Below are positions 49,052 to 57,170 of a stretch of 64,000 nucleotides of DNA, in pieces. This DNA comes from Mycolicibacterium malmesburyense (GTDB taxonomy: Bacteria; Actinomycetota; Actinomycetes; Mycobacteriales; Mycobacteriaceae): positions 1 through 64,000 of the forward strand of contig NZ_CVTB01000291.1 of the NCBI RefSeq assembly GCF_001050015.1, given 5' to 3'. Each line of letters opens with the position of its first letter. Within the stretch, counting starts at the first letter, position 1. A program made the position numbers and the translations under genes. Below the pieces are notes generated by a model. That model searched no databases, was not told the DNA's origin, and saw only the letters and a program-made list of their open reading frames with translations.

Positions 49052-49405
49052 TCAGTAGCCGGGGTGGTTGATGTCGAGCCGGTGCCGCACGATCGTCCGT
49101 AGCACCGGCAACACGTCCGCGGCGCGGCCGTCGAGGTCGCCCGAGCGGATCGCCGCGGCCAGTTCCGGTTCGTCGCGGTAGCCGATTGCGCTCAGCGCGT
49201 CGGTGACCTCGTCGGCCGAGGTGTCGAGCAGTTCGCGTTCGACGATCCGCAGCACGTTGGCCGCGACCCGGGCGTGGAAGTTGACCTGCCCCGCGTCGGC
49301 CGCGCGGGCGTCGGGACCGGTGGCGTTGCGGACGTCGGTCTCGAGGAAGCCGGCGACGGCGGCGACGAGTTCGGCCGCGGTCGGACGGCCGTAGAGCCAA
49401 CTCAT
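49052..49405 (-). CDS. DUF6285 protein (LvaB-like)
   Basis: Helical protein of 117 residues (MSWLYGRPTAAELVAAVAGFLE ... HARVAANVLRIVERELL). It matches the DUF6285 family, whose studied member LvaB is the small partner of the LvaA kinase in Pseudomonas levulinate catabolism. ATG 49405 overlaps the stop of the upstream kinase gene by four bases. Last gene of the eight-gene operon that starts at 56680. Family identification is from memory of sequence features; the kinase-DUF6285 adjacency supports it. Confidence 0.72.
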   Translation of the reverse strand: MSWLYGRPTAAELVAAVAGFLETDVRNATGPDARAADAGQVNFHARVAANVLRIVERELLDTSADEVTDALSAIGYRDEPELAAAIRSGDLDGRAADVLPVLRTIVRHRLDINHPGY

Positions 49406-50373
49406 CGCGGTCCTCCTCCTTCGAGCAGATCCAGCACGTCCCACTCGGTTTCGCTGACGCGCCGCCCGATCGCGGCCAGCTCGACCGATTGCGTCTGGCC
49501 CGACAGATGACGCTCGGCCTGATACCGGCAGATGACGCCCCAGCGCAGCGTGGCCACGGTCAGCCACCACCGGAACGCGTCGCGGTCGAGCTTCGCCCCC
49601 GCGGCGGATTCGTAGGCCGCCAGGAAGTCCTCGACGCTGCCCAGCCCGCCGGCCCCGCGCTCCTCGGGGGCCCCGAAACGCCATGCGCGGATGCAGAACC
49701 AGGCCAGGTCCTCGTAGACCTCGCCGATGTGCACGAGCTCCCAGTCCAGCACCGCCGCCAGTCCGTCGTTGTCGACGATCAGGTTGCCCATCCGGAAGTC
49801 GCCGTGCACCAGCACCTGCGGCGACGGCGGCGGACGGTTGGCTTCGAGCCAGCGGAACGCCCATTCGAATGTCGCTGTGGTATCGCCCATTTCGTCGAGC
49901 CGAGCGCGCCATTCGGAGAGCTGGTCCGACGGCGGCACGTCGACGCCCCGATGGTCGGCGCGGTGGATGGCCGCCAGCGCCTGGGCGCACTGGACCAGCA
50001 ACCGTTCGCGACCGGCGTCGTCCAGCGAGCGATAGATTCGGCGCACGATCGTCTCGCCGCCGATCGCGTCGCAGATCAGGTACGGATTGCCCAGCGCCGC
50101 AGGGGAGTTGTCGGCGGCCAGGATGTGGGGCACCGGGGCTCCCGCGGCCGCGGCGCGCTGCTGGACGGCGGCTTCGAGTTCCATGCTGGCGTGCACGTCG
50201 TCGGGCGGGCCGGTGCGCAGGATCAGCGCGCGACGGGTGTCGGTGACCGCGTCGAACGCCCACGTCGTGCGGCTGGCCCCGCCGGTCAGCGCGCGCAGAT
50301 TCTCGACGACGACGCCCACGCCGAGCACCGGGTCGAGGACGTCGGTGAGGGCGTCGGCGAGTTGGCGGCTCAA
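49402..50373 (-). CDS. APH-fold acyl-CoA-linked kinase (LvaA/ACAD10-11 kinase-like)
   Basis: Phosphotransferase of 323 residues with the aminoglycoside-kinase fold. ATP-side segment GGASRTTWAFDAV near 27, catalytic loop VLVHGDFRMGNLIVD near 183 and metal site VLDWELVHIGEVYEDLAW. Adjacent to an acyl-CoA dehydrogenase and a DUF6285 gene, it corresponds to the LvaA-type kinase that phosphorylates a 4-hydroxyacyl-CoA. Only a TTG (50373) overlapping the upstream TGA as TTGA fits as start; the longer frame upstream is out of phase with the dehydrogenase gene. Confidence 0.78.
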   Translation of the reverse strand: MSRQLADALTDVLDPVLGVGVVVENLRALTGGASRTTWAFDAVTDTRRALILRTGPPDDVHASMELEAAVQQRAAAAGAPVPHILAADNSPAALGNPYLICDAIGGETIVRRIYRSLDDAGRERLLVQCAQALAAIHRADHRGVDVPPSDQLSEWRARLDEMGDTTATFEWAFRWLEANRPPPSPQVLVHGDFRMGNLIVDNDGLAAVLDWELVHIGEVYEDLAWFCIRAWRFGAPEERGAGGLGSVEDFLAAYESAAGAKLDRDAFRWWLTVATLRWGVICRYQAERHLSGQTQSVELAAIGRRVSETEWDVLDLLEGGGPR

Positions 50374-51608
50374 CGCTTGCCGAACCCGAACAGTCGCTGC
50401 GCCACCCGCCGGATCTGAATCTCCTCGGCTCCCTCGGTGATCCTGTAGCGCCGGTGATGGCGGTAGATGTGTTCGAACGGTTCGTGCCTGCTGTAGCCGA
50501 CACCGCCGAACACCTGCATCGCGCGGTCGGCGGCCTCGCAGACCAGCCGGTTGGCGCGGTAGTTGGCCATCGACACCTTGTCCGAGACCTCCATGTGGTG
50601 GTTGCGGTCCAACTCCGTCGCCGCGTAATACACCAGCAACCGCACCATCTGCGCCTCGGTCTGCAGCTCCACCAGCGGCCACTGCACGGCCTGGTTCACG
50701 GCCAGGGGTTTGCCGAACACCTTGCGCTCTCCGGCGTACTGCACGGCGCGGTCGATGCAGTACTGCGCGGCGCCCAGGCTGCTGGCGGCCTGACGAATCC
50801 TGTTCTCGTGCAGGAACGTCTGACCCACCTCGAGGCCGCGGTCGAGCTCACCGAGCACCGCGTCGGCGGACACCCGGACATCCTTGAGCTCGACTTCGCC
50901 GTGGTCGGTCGGCATGTTGAACGACCACCAGTAGTACGGGACCGTGAACCCGGGGGCGTCGGTGGGCACCAGGAACGCGGTGATACCGCGGGCCTGGCCG
51001 GGTTCACCGGAGGTGCGGGCGAACACCAGGTCGTGGGTGGCGCGGTGCACGCCGGTGTTGAAACGCTTGGCGCCGTTGATGACCCACTCGTCGCCGTCGC
51101 GCACGGCGGTGGTCTCCATCCAAGTGGCGTCCGAACCGTGCCCGGGTTCGGTGAGACCGAAGGCCATCGACCGTTTCCCGGTGATCAGCGCCTCGGTCCA
51201 CTCTGCCTTCTGCGTCTCGGTGCCGAACCGGTCCATCATGATGACCTGGGGAAAGTTCCCGACGATCGACGATTCGTTCTGCAGGTCGTTGTGCAGCCCG
51301 AGGCCCTTGTGCGCGAGGTGTTCGCGGATCACCGCCATGTCGATGTTGCTGCCGTCGCGGCCGCCGAACCGCGACGGCAACCCGTAGCGCAGCCAGCCCG
51401 CCGCGTCGGCGCGCCTGCGCATCTCGTCGAGCAGGTCCTCCCATTCGCGCCGGGGGATGCCGTCGTTGTCCCAGTCCGTGCGGGCGTGCTCGCGGCGTTT
51501 GTCGAAGTACTGGATGTTCTCCCGTTCCAGCGGTTTGATCTCGGCCTCGATGAAGGCGTCCATCTCCGCGAGAAGACCGGGCAGGTGGTCGGGCAGCGCG
51601 AAATCCAC
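50370..51608 (-). CDS. Acyl-CoA dehydrogenase (LvaC/ACAD10-11-like)
   Basis: Acyl-CoA dehydrogenase-fold flavoprotein of 412 residues. FAD/substrate motif FGLTEPGHGSDATWMETTA near 150, RNRIRQAASSLGAAQYC-like HENRIRQAASSLGAAQYC near 265, and the C-terminal VFGGVGYSRHEPFEHIYR then RITEGAEEIQIRR. The fused kinase-dehydrogenases ACAD10/11 and bacterial LvaC belong to this branch. GTG 51608 was chosen because GGAAAGGAAATCAAC precedes it. Followed by the kinase gene with a 4-bp overlap. Confidence 0.82.
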   Translation of the reverse strand: MDFALPDHLPGLLAEMDAFIEAEIKPLERENIQYFDKRREHARTDWDNDGIPRREWEDLLDEMRRRADAAGWLRYGLPSRFGGRDGSNIDMAVIREHLAHKGLGLHNDLQNESSIVGNFPQVIMMDRFGTETQKAEWTEALITGKRSMAFGLTEPGHGSDATWMETTAVRDGDEWVINGAKRFNTGVHRATHDLVFARTSGEPGQARGITAFLVPTDAPGFTVPYYWWSFNMPTDHGEVELKDVRVSADAVLGELDRGLEVGQTFLHENRIRQAASSLGAAQYCIDRAVQYAGERKVFGKPLAVNQAVQWPLVELQTEAQMVRLLVYYAATELDRNHHMEVSDKVSMANYRANRLVCEAADRAMQVFGGVGYSRHEPFEHIYRHHRRYRITEGAEEIQIRRVAQRLFGFGKR

Positions 51609-51628
51609 GTTGATTTCCTTTCCGCGGT

Positions 51629-52255
51629 TCAAAAACCGTACAGCGTCTTCTTCCAGATCCTCGACAGCGTCACGATCGCATCCTCGTCGGTCATCTCGAC
51701 ACCGAGGCCCGAAGTTCCGACGAAGACGGTGGTGAAGTTCTCGAACAGCAGCGCGATGGCCGCCGCGGTGTGTTCGGGGTTGAGCTCGGCGCCGTAGCCC
51801 TGCTCCTGCGCCCGGCGCACGGACGCGGCCACGATCTCCATGCCGAACCGGCGAAACTCGTTCTGTACCGCAGCGAATCGCGGTTGGGTCGCCGCCAATT
51901 GTGCGACCGCGATCATGATGCCGATGTTCTGTTTGAACATGTTCCAGTACCCGGTGACCACGGTGCGGAAGAACGCGTCGTCGTCGGGCGATTCGGGCAG
52001 GTCGAGCGCCACACCGGACGGCGCCACCACCTCGCGCAGGAACGACTGCGCGAGCACCGCCAGCAGATCCTCTTTGTCCGCGAAGTAGCGGTAGAACGCC
52101 GCGGGTGACTTGCCCGCCGCCGAGGTGATGTCGCCGAGCGTCGTACCGTGGAAACCCCGTTCGGCAAACAGTTTCCGGGCGGCCTGTTCGATGGCCTCGC
52201 GGGTCTGGCGGCCCTTGGCGCTCAGTGTCCCCGACGGTCCGGTGGGCACGTCCAC
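51629..52255 (-). CDS. TetR-family regulator inside the catabolic operon
   Basis: TetR/AcrR regulator of 208 residues: HTH TTLGDITSAAGKSPAAFYRYFADKEDLL near 38-66 and a C-terminal ligand domain. GTG 52255 is directly adjacent to the stop of the lyase gene (no gap), so it is part of the operon and a likely autoregulator acting at the palindrome at 56730-56749. Confidence 0.85.
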   Translation of the reverse strand: MDVPTGPSGTLSAKGRQTREAIEQAARKLFAERGFHGTTLGDITSAAGKSPAAFYRYFADKEDLLAVLAQSFLREVVAPSGVALDLPESPDDDAFFRTVVTGYWNMFKQNIGIMIAVAQLAATQPRFAAVQNEFRRFGMEIVAASVRRAQEQGYGAELNPEHTAAAIALLFENFTTVFVGTSGLGVEMTDEDAIVTLSRIWKKTLYGF

Positions 52256-53170
52256 TCAGTTCAGGATTCGGTCGCCGGCGCGCAGCAGCGAACTCGGTAG
52301 GTCGTGGCCGATCAAGCGCTGCGCCACCGCGGCCGCCTGGATCGCGGCGGGCAGGTCGACATCGGTGCGGATCCCGCTGTCGCGCAACAGGTATGCCAGG
52401 TCTTCGGTGGCGATGTTGCCGCTCGCGCCGGGGGCGAAGGGACAGCCGCCGAGCCCGCCGACCGAGGCGTCCAACCGGGTGACCCCAGCCGTGACGGCCG
52501 CATAGGCGCTGGCCAGCCCGGCGCCGCGGGTGTTGTGGAAGTGTGCGCCCAGCGGGGTGTCGCCGATCATGGGCCGCAGGGCGTCGATCGTCTCGGTGAC
52601 CCGGCGCGGTGTGGTGGTGCCGATGGTGTCGGCGATCGCCAGCCGGTCAACGTCATTCGACAACGCGGTGGTCATCACGTCCACCACCCGCTGATGCGGT
52701 GTGGGACCGTCGAACGGGCAGTCCCACGCGGTCGCGACAATGACCTCGACGGTCGCCCCGCTGTCGTGGGCGATCGCGATGATCTCCGGAATCAGCGCCG
52801 TCGCCTCGGCGGAGGTGCGGCCCACGTTGGCGCGGCTGTGGCCGTCGGCCGCCGACACCACGTACTCGATCGACGACAGTCCCGCCGCGATCGCGCGTTT
52901 GGCGCCGTTCGGGCTGGCCACCAGAGCGGAGAACTCGATGCCGTGCGAGTCGCGATACTCCTGCAGGTGCGCCGCGAGTTCGGCGGCGTCGGCCAGGGCG
53001 GGCACCTTCGACGGTGAGACGAACGCCGTCGCCTCCATCTCGCGAACCCCGGTGGCGGCAACGGCGGCGAGCAGTTCGAGCTTGGCCGACAACGGGATCG
53101 GATCCTCGATCTGCAGGCCGTCGCGCAGCGAGACGTCGCGGATCTGTACGTGTTCGGGTAGCTGGTTCAC
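52256..53170 (-). CDS. HMG-CoA lyase-family aldolase
   Basis: TIM-barrel lyase of 304 residues in the hydroxymethylglutaryl-CoA lyase family. Metal/substrate residues are in IRDVSLRDGLQIED near 10, the histidines in LGAHFHNTRGAG near 210, and the catalytic cysteine in GGLGGCPFAPGASGNIATED near 242. It may cleave HMG-CoA itself or a related 3-hydroxy-3-methylacyl-CoA from this pathway. GTG 53170 overlaps the CoA-transferase stop as GTGA. Confidence 0.87.
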   Translation of the reverse strand: MNQLPEHVQIRDVSLRDGLQIEDPIPLSAKLELLAAVAATGVREMEATAFVSPSKVPALADAAELAAHLQEYRDSHGIEFSALVASPNGAKRAIAAGLSSIEYVVSAADGHSRANVGRTSAEATALIPEIIAIAHDSGATVEVIVATAWDCPFDGPTPHQRVVDVMTTALSNDVDRLAIADTIGTTTPRRVTETIDALRPMIGDTPLGAHFHNTRGAGLASAYAAVTAGVTRLDASVGGLGGCPFAPGASGNIATEDLAYLLRDSGIRTDVDLPAAIQAAAVAQRLIGHDLPSSLLRAGDRILN

Positions 53171-54369
53171 AGCACTCCCTCCGCCCTCAGCGCGTCGAGT
53201 TCGGCCGGACTCCTGCCGAGTAGGCCGCAATAGATCTCATCGTTGTGGTGGCCGGGCGCGGCGGGTCCCGCGTAGCGCACGGTGCCGGGCGTCTCCGAGA
53301 GCACCGGCACGACACCGGGACCCAGCACGTTGCGCTCTACCCGTTCATCCCAGTGCTCGACGAGCATCCCGCGCGCCCGCAGCTGCGGATCCTCGACGAC
53401 CTCGGCGACGGTGTTGATCGGTCCGGCGATCACACCTGCGGCGCTGAGGGTTTCGATGATGTCGGCGGGCTGGCGTTCGGCGGCCCAGTCTCCGATGATC
53501 TTGTCCAGCTCGTCCTGGTTGCGCCCGCGCGCGACGTGGTTGGCGAACCGGTCGTCGGTGGCCAGCTCGGGGCGGCCCATCGCTTCACACAGGCGGCGAA
53601 AGACGGTGTCCTGGTTGGCCGCGATCACCACCCAGCTGCCGTCGGCGCTGCGGTAGATGTTCGATGGCGCGATGCCCTCCAGCCGCGTGCCCGACGGGCC
53701 GCGCACGACTCCGCCGACGTCGTAGTCGGGGATGGTGGATTCCTGGACCGCCAGGCAGGCCTCGGTGAGCGCCGCGTCGACGACCTGACCCTCGCCGGTG
53801 ACCGTGCGCCGGTACAGCGCCGCCAGCGCCCCCTGCGCGGCGAACATGCCCGCGAGGCTGTCACCCAGCGACAGCGCCAGCCGAGGGGGCGGACCGCCGG
53901 GGAAGCCGTTCATGTGCCGCAGGCCGCTGGCGGCCTCGGCGACCGAGGCATATCCGGCCTTGTGCGCTTCGGGGCCGGTCTGCCCGTATCCGGAGACGCG
54001 AACCAGGATGATGCCGCGGTTACGGTCGCGCAGCACGTCGTAGCCGAGATTCCACTTCTCCAGCGTGCCCGGCCGGAAGTTCTCCACGATGATGTCGGAA
54101 CGCTCGACGAGATCGAGGAACAGCGCTCGGCCACCGTCGGTCCGCAGGTTCAGCGTGACCGCTTTCTTGTTGCGCGCGTGCACGGTCCAGAAGAAGTGGT
54201 GCCCGTCGAGCTCGGCCTGCCCCCAGGTCCGCAGCGGGTCCGGCGCGCCCGGCGGCTCGATCTTGATCACCTCGGCGCCCATGTCGCCGAGGAGGCGCCC
54301 GGCGAACGGACCGGAGATCAGCGTGCCGACCTCGATGACGCGGATGCCGTCCAGTGGGCCGGTGGTCAT
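53167..54369 (-). CDS. Class III CoA transferase (CaiB/BaiF family)
   Basis: CoA transferase of 400 residues. The start IRVIEVGTLISGPFAGRLLGDMGAEVIKIE is typical, as is NLRTDGGRALFLDLVERSDIIVENF; the catalytic aspartate lies in LSLGDSLAGMFAA near 168. It presumably loads or unloads CoA on a pathway acid. ATG 54369 overlaps the hydrolase stop by four bases and its own stop overlaps the lyase start. Confidence 0.87.
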   Translation of the reverse strand: MTTGPLDGIRVIEVGTLISGPFAGRLLGDMGAEVIKIEPPGAPDPLRTWGQAELDGHHFFWTVHARNKKAVTLNLRTDGGRALFLDLVERSDIIVENFRPGTLEKWNLGYDVLRDRNRGIILVRVSGYGQTGPEAHKAGYASVAEAASGLRHMNGFPGGPPPRLALSLGDSLAGMFAAQGALAALYRRTVTGEGQVVDAALTEACLAVQESTIPDYDVGGVVRGPSGTRLEGIAPSNIYRSADGSWVVIAANQDTVFRRLCEAMGRPELATDDRFANHVARGRNQDELDKIIGDWAAERQPADIIETLSAAGVIAGPINTVAEVVEDPQLRARGMLVEHWDERVERNVLGPGVVPVLSETPGTVRYAGPAAPGHHNDEIYCGLLGRSPAELDALRAEGVL

Positions 54370-55559
54370 AGCGAGAAGCCGTGCCTGTGCAGCCAGTCCG
54401 TGCAGATCGCGACCGCCTCGCGACGCTTGTCGCGTTGGTCTTCGCCGGCGTAGTAGTGGTTGGCGCCCGGAATCTCGTACATCTCCTTGTCATGATGCCC
54501 GATCGCCTCGTACAGCCTGCGGGTGTGGCTCGGCGTGCACGCGTCGTCGGCGAGGTTGCCGATCACCAGGGTCGGCACCGCGATGTCGGGCCCGCACTTG
54601 ACCGCGTCGCCGTTGGCGTCGTCGTAGCTCCACTGCGAGAGCCAGCTGCGCAGCGTGCAGAACCGCGCCAGCCCCACCGGGCCGTTGTTCACCACCTGGG
54701 GATCGCCCAGGTAGCAGGTGCCCGGGGTGCGTTCGTTCGGGTCGACGGCGGGATCGAGCCAGCGGGGGTCGGCCATCGTGCCGTGCACGACGAACGCGAA
54801 CTCGTCCTCGGGCCGCCCCGCCGCCTCGAGTTCGGCCAGCTTCTCCTTGACCCACTTGGTGATTCGACGGTTGCGGTCGATCTGCGCCTGCCGGTAGCGC
54901 TCGAGGAACTCCTGCGAATACGGCGGCTGATTCGGGTTGTCGGGGTTGTACAGATCGAGTTCGGGGTCGCGTTTGGCCGGATCGGACTCGTCGAGGATCG
55001 ACGCGTCCAGCCATTCGGTGAGCGTGCCGTGCCGGCTGACATGCGCGGCCAGCAGCATGAGCCCGTCGGCGGGAGTGAGGCCGAGCTTGGTCAGGTCCGG
55101 TCCGTCGCCCGACGGGCTGGCGGTGATCGTGGGGTGCTGGGCCTGCTGCTGGTAGAACACCGACAGCGAGCCGCCGCCGCTCCAGCCCGCCAGCACCACC
55201 TTCGAGTAGCCCAACCGGTTCTTGGCGTCCTTGACGCACTCGCCGAGGTCCTCGACCACCTTCTCCATCAGCAGCGCGGAATCCGTGCCGCGGAATCGGC
55301 TGTTGCAGTAGATGACGTGGTGGCCGCCGCGGGCCAGCGCGTTGATCATCGGCAGGTACGCACCGCCGCCGATCGGGTGCATGAACACCAGCACGGTGTC
55401 GCTCGGTTTGTCCTTCGGCCGCAGCAGATAGCTTTCCAGCACCACCAGCTCGGCCACCCCGCCGTAGACGTCGCGCACACCCGAAGTGTTCTGATACGCA
55501 ACGAGATAGGGGATGCGGTCGTATTCGTGGCGCACCGGCGCCTCCGTCGTCTGCGTCAC
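54366..55559 (-). CDS. Alpha/beta hydrolase of the catabolic operon
   Basis: Alpha/beta hydrolase of 397 residues, longer than the ~280 typical of simple esterases because of an insert at about 180-260. Oxyanion segment VFMHPIGGGAYLP near 59, nucleophile elbow LAGWSGGGSLS near 125, catalytic acid in IGNLADDACTPS and histidine in PGANHYYAGED. Substrate unknown; it could open or de-esterify a ring-cleavage product of the neighbouring dioxygenase. Four-base overlaps on both sides. Confidence 0.75.
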   Translation of the reverse strand: MTQTTEAPVRHEYDRIPYLVAYQNTSGVRDVYGGVAELVVLESYLLRPKDKPSDTVLVFMHPIGGGAYLPMINALARGGHHVIYCNSRFRGTDSALLMEKVVEDLGECVKDAKNRLGYSKVVLAGWSGGGSLSVFYQQQAQHPTITASPSGDGPDLTKLGLTPADGLMLLAAHVSRHGTLTEWLDASILDESDPAKRDPELDLYNPDNPNQPPYSQEFLERYRQAQIDRNRRITKWVKEKLAELEAAGRPEDEFAFVVHGTMADPRWLDPAVDPNERTPGTCYLGDPQVVNNGPVGLARFCTLRSWLSQWSYDDANGDAVKCGPDIAVPTLVIGNLADDACTPSHTRRLYEAIGHHDKEMYEIPGANHYYAGEDQRDKRREAVAICTDWLHRHGFSL

Positions 55560-56680
55560 GAGTGCTGTCCTGTGTTCGATGTCGCGGCCGTCGCCGCTCC
55601 GAGATCGTGCGCGAGCACCTCGGCCGACGGGGTGAGTCGCCGGGACGTGTCGACGGAGATGACGTACCAGCCGACGCGGTCCTGTTCGTCGAACTTGCGC
55701 CGCGCCCGCTCACGGGCCTTCTCCGGCGCGCCGTGGTGCACACCCTGAGGGGCATGGCTGACCAGACCGGGCGGCATCGGGATACCGAACAGGTCGCCGC
55801 CGTGGAAGAACGAGACCTCGTCGTAGTCGACGTTGCGGTGATACCACGGCGGGCGCTCGGTGCCGGGCACGGTCTCGGCGGGCCGGGGCAGGAAGTTCAT
55901 CACCGCCACCCCCGTCGCCTGCATGAACAGGTGCACGGTCGGGGGAAGGTGCACGCTCTCGCTGGCGATCACGTTGTAGTCGGCGATGTTGAAGGTGAAC
56001 GGGAAGTTGTCGCCGCGCCATCCTTCGACATCGATCGGATTGTGTTCGTAGAACAGCGAACTCGGCCCGCCCTCGTGAACGAGGCGGACCTCGTATTCGG
56101 CTCGGCCGTCGTCGTCGATCGGCTCAGGTTCCGGCACCGTGACTTGTGACGGGTCGAACGGGAAATGCCTGCCCAGCGGCCCGGGTGGCGGTACGCGGAA
56201 CTCGTCGGTCGCCTCGATCATCAGCAGCGTGGTCTCGGCGTCGGGCACTTGCCGCCAGGTCGTCGCCTTCGGCACATAGACCCAGTCACCCTCGCGGTAG
56301 CGCAACGGACCGAACTCCGTCTCGAGCAGACCCGATCCGCGGTGGACGAACGACAGCAGGTCGCCGTCGACGTGGCGCACGTAGAACGGCATCTCGTCGC
56401 TGCGTCGGCTCAGCGAGATCCGGCAGTCCTGGTTGCTGAAGAGCAGAAGCGGCGTGCCCGCGGGATCGGTGGCGTCGCTGGGCTTGAGCTCGCTGGTCAT
56501 CACGTCGACCGGACGCAGTGGGCCCGACGCCCGGTATGCGGTCGGGTCGTGGCGGCGATAGATGTTCGCGGTGCGGCCGACGAAACCGCCGCGGCCGAGT
56601 TCGTCGTCCTTCAGACCGTCGAGGTCGGCGTGCAAGCGCTTGGGGGTGCGGCCTTTTCGCAGGTGGACAAACGATTCCAT
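55556..56680 (-). CDS. Homogentisate 1,2-dioxygenase-like cupin dioxygenase
   Basis: Iron-dependent ring-cleaving dioxygenase-like protein of 374 residues, shorter than classical homogentisate dioxygenase (about 440). The diagnostic segment WYHRNVDYDEVSFFHGG near 295 supplies a metal glutamate and histidine, with the last histidine pair in GVHHGAPEKARE. The N-terminal cupin contains SFVHRGSGLLETEFG and WVYVPKATTWRQ. No maleylacetoacetate isomerase or fumarylacetoacetase gene is near. ATG 56680 follows GGAGCG. First gene of the operon, directly behind a strong promoter. Confidence 0.8.
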   Translation of the reverse strand: MESFVHLRKGRTPKRLHADLDGLKDDELGRGGFVGRTANIYRRHDPTAYRASGPLRPVDVMTSELKPSDATDPAGTPLLLFSNQDCRISLSRRSDEMPFYVRHVDGDLLSFVHRGSGLLETEFGPLRYREGDWVYVPKATTWRQVPDAETTLLMIEATDEFRVPPPGPLGRHFPFDPSQVTVPEPEPIDDDGRAEYEVRLVHEGGPSSLFYEHNPIDVEGWRGDNFPFTFNIADYNVIASESVHLPPTVHLFMQATGVAVMNFLPRPAETVPGTERPPWYHRNVDYDEVSFFHGGDLFGIPMPPGLVSHAPQGVHHGAPEKARERARRKFDEQDRVGWYVISVDTSRRLTPSAEVLAHDLGAATAATSNTGQHS

Positions 56681-56729
56681 GGGTTCGCTCCATCGACGGT
56701 GACGGCGGGTGCGGACATCCACGACCCAG

Positions 56730-56769
56730 AACTAAAACTGACTTTAGTTTTACCTACGGGCCTAGTCAA
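56730..56769 (-). promoter_or_regulatory. Promoter-operator of the eight-gene catabolic operon
   Basis: On the minus strand TTGACT (56769-56764) and TAAAGT (56746-56741) are spaced by exactly 17 bp. Overlapping the -10, AACTAAA-ACTGAC-TTTAGTT (56730-56749) has perfect 7-bp arms, a repressor-type operator. The operon-encoded TetR is the likely ligand. Confidence 0.7.
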
Positions 56770-57155
56770 TCCTCGAGATCGACCCGGATGGTCAGCAGGT
56801 TCGTCCCGAAGGTGCGCACGCCGAAGCTGTTGAACTGCGGCAGCGAGCGCAGCCGCTCATGCGGATCGTCGTCGGCGACGATGTGTGCGGCTCCCTTGTG
56901 CCACTTGCCATTCAGCCGGACCCGAACCGAGGGGTCGGCCTTGATGTTCTTCACGTACTGGGAGTTCTCGCCGAACTCGGAGACGAACCAGAACTCGTTG
57001 CCGACTCGACGTCCGCCCAGCGGGGTGCGTCGCGGTTGGCCGGTCTTGCGTCCCGTCGTCTCCAGCAAGGTCTGGAACGGCAGGTGGCGCATCAAACGAT
57101 TCGCGACGTTCTTCTGGAACAGCTTGGTGACTCGATCGCGCAAGCCCTCGGCCAT
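56766..57155 (-). CDS. Deazaflavin-dependent nitroreductase family protein (Ddn-like)
   Basis: Split-barrel protein of 129 residues in the F420-dependent nitroreductase/Ddn family. Typical elements: LLETTGRKTGQPRRTPLG near 31 (cofactor phosphate contact), FWFVSEFGENSQYVKNIKADP near 55 and VRVRLNGKWHKG. Ddn of M. tuberculosis reduces nitroimidazole prodrugs and quinones with F420. ATG 57155; 15 bp after the monooxygenase gene on the same strand. Confidence 0.85.
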   Translation of the reverse strand: MAEGLRDRVTKLFQKNVANRLMRHLPFQTLLETTGRKTGQPRRTPLGGRRVGNEFWFVSEFGENSQYVKNIKADPSVRVRLNGKWHKGAAHIVADDDPHERLRSLPQFNSFGVRTFGTNLLTIRVDLED

Positions 57156-57170
57156 GGTTACCCCTTCGAT

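Noticed and set aside
49402..50682. Longer start for the operon kinase at 50682
   Set aside because: The added 100 residues are Arg/Gly-rich shadow of the acyl-CoA dehydrogenase 3' end; the kinase fold begins after the TTGA overlap.
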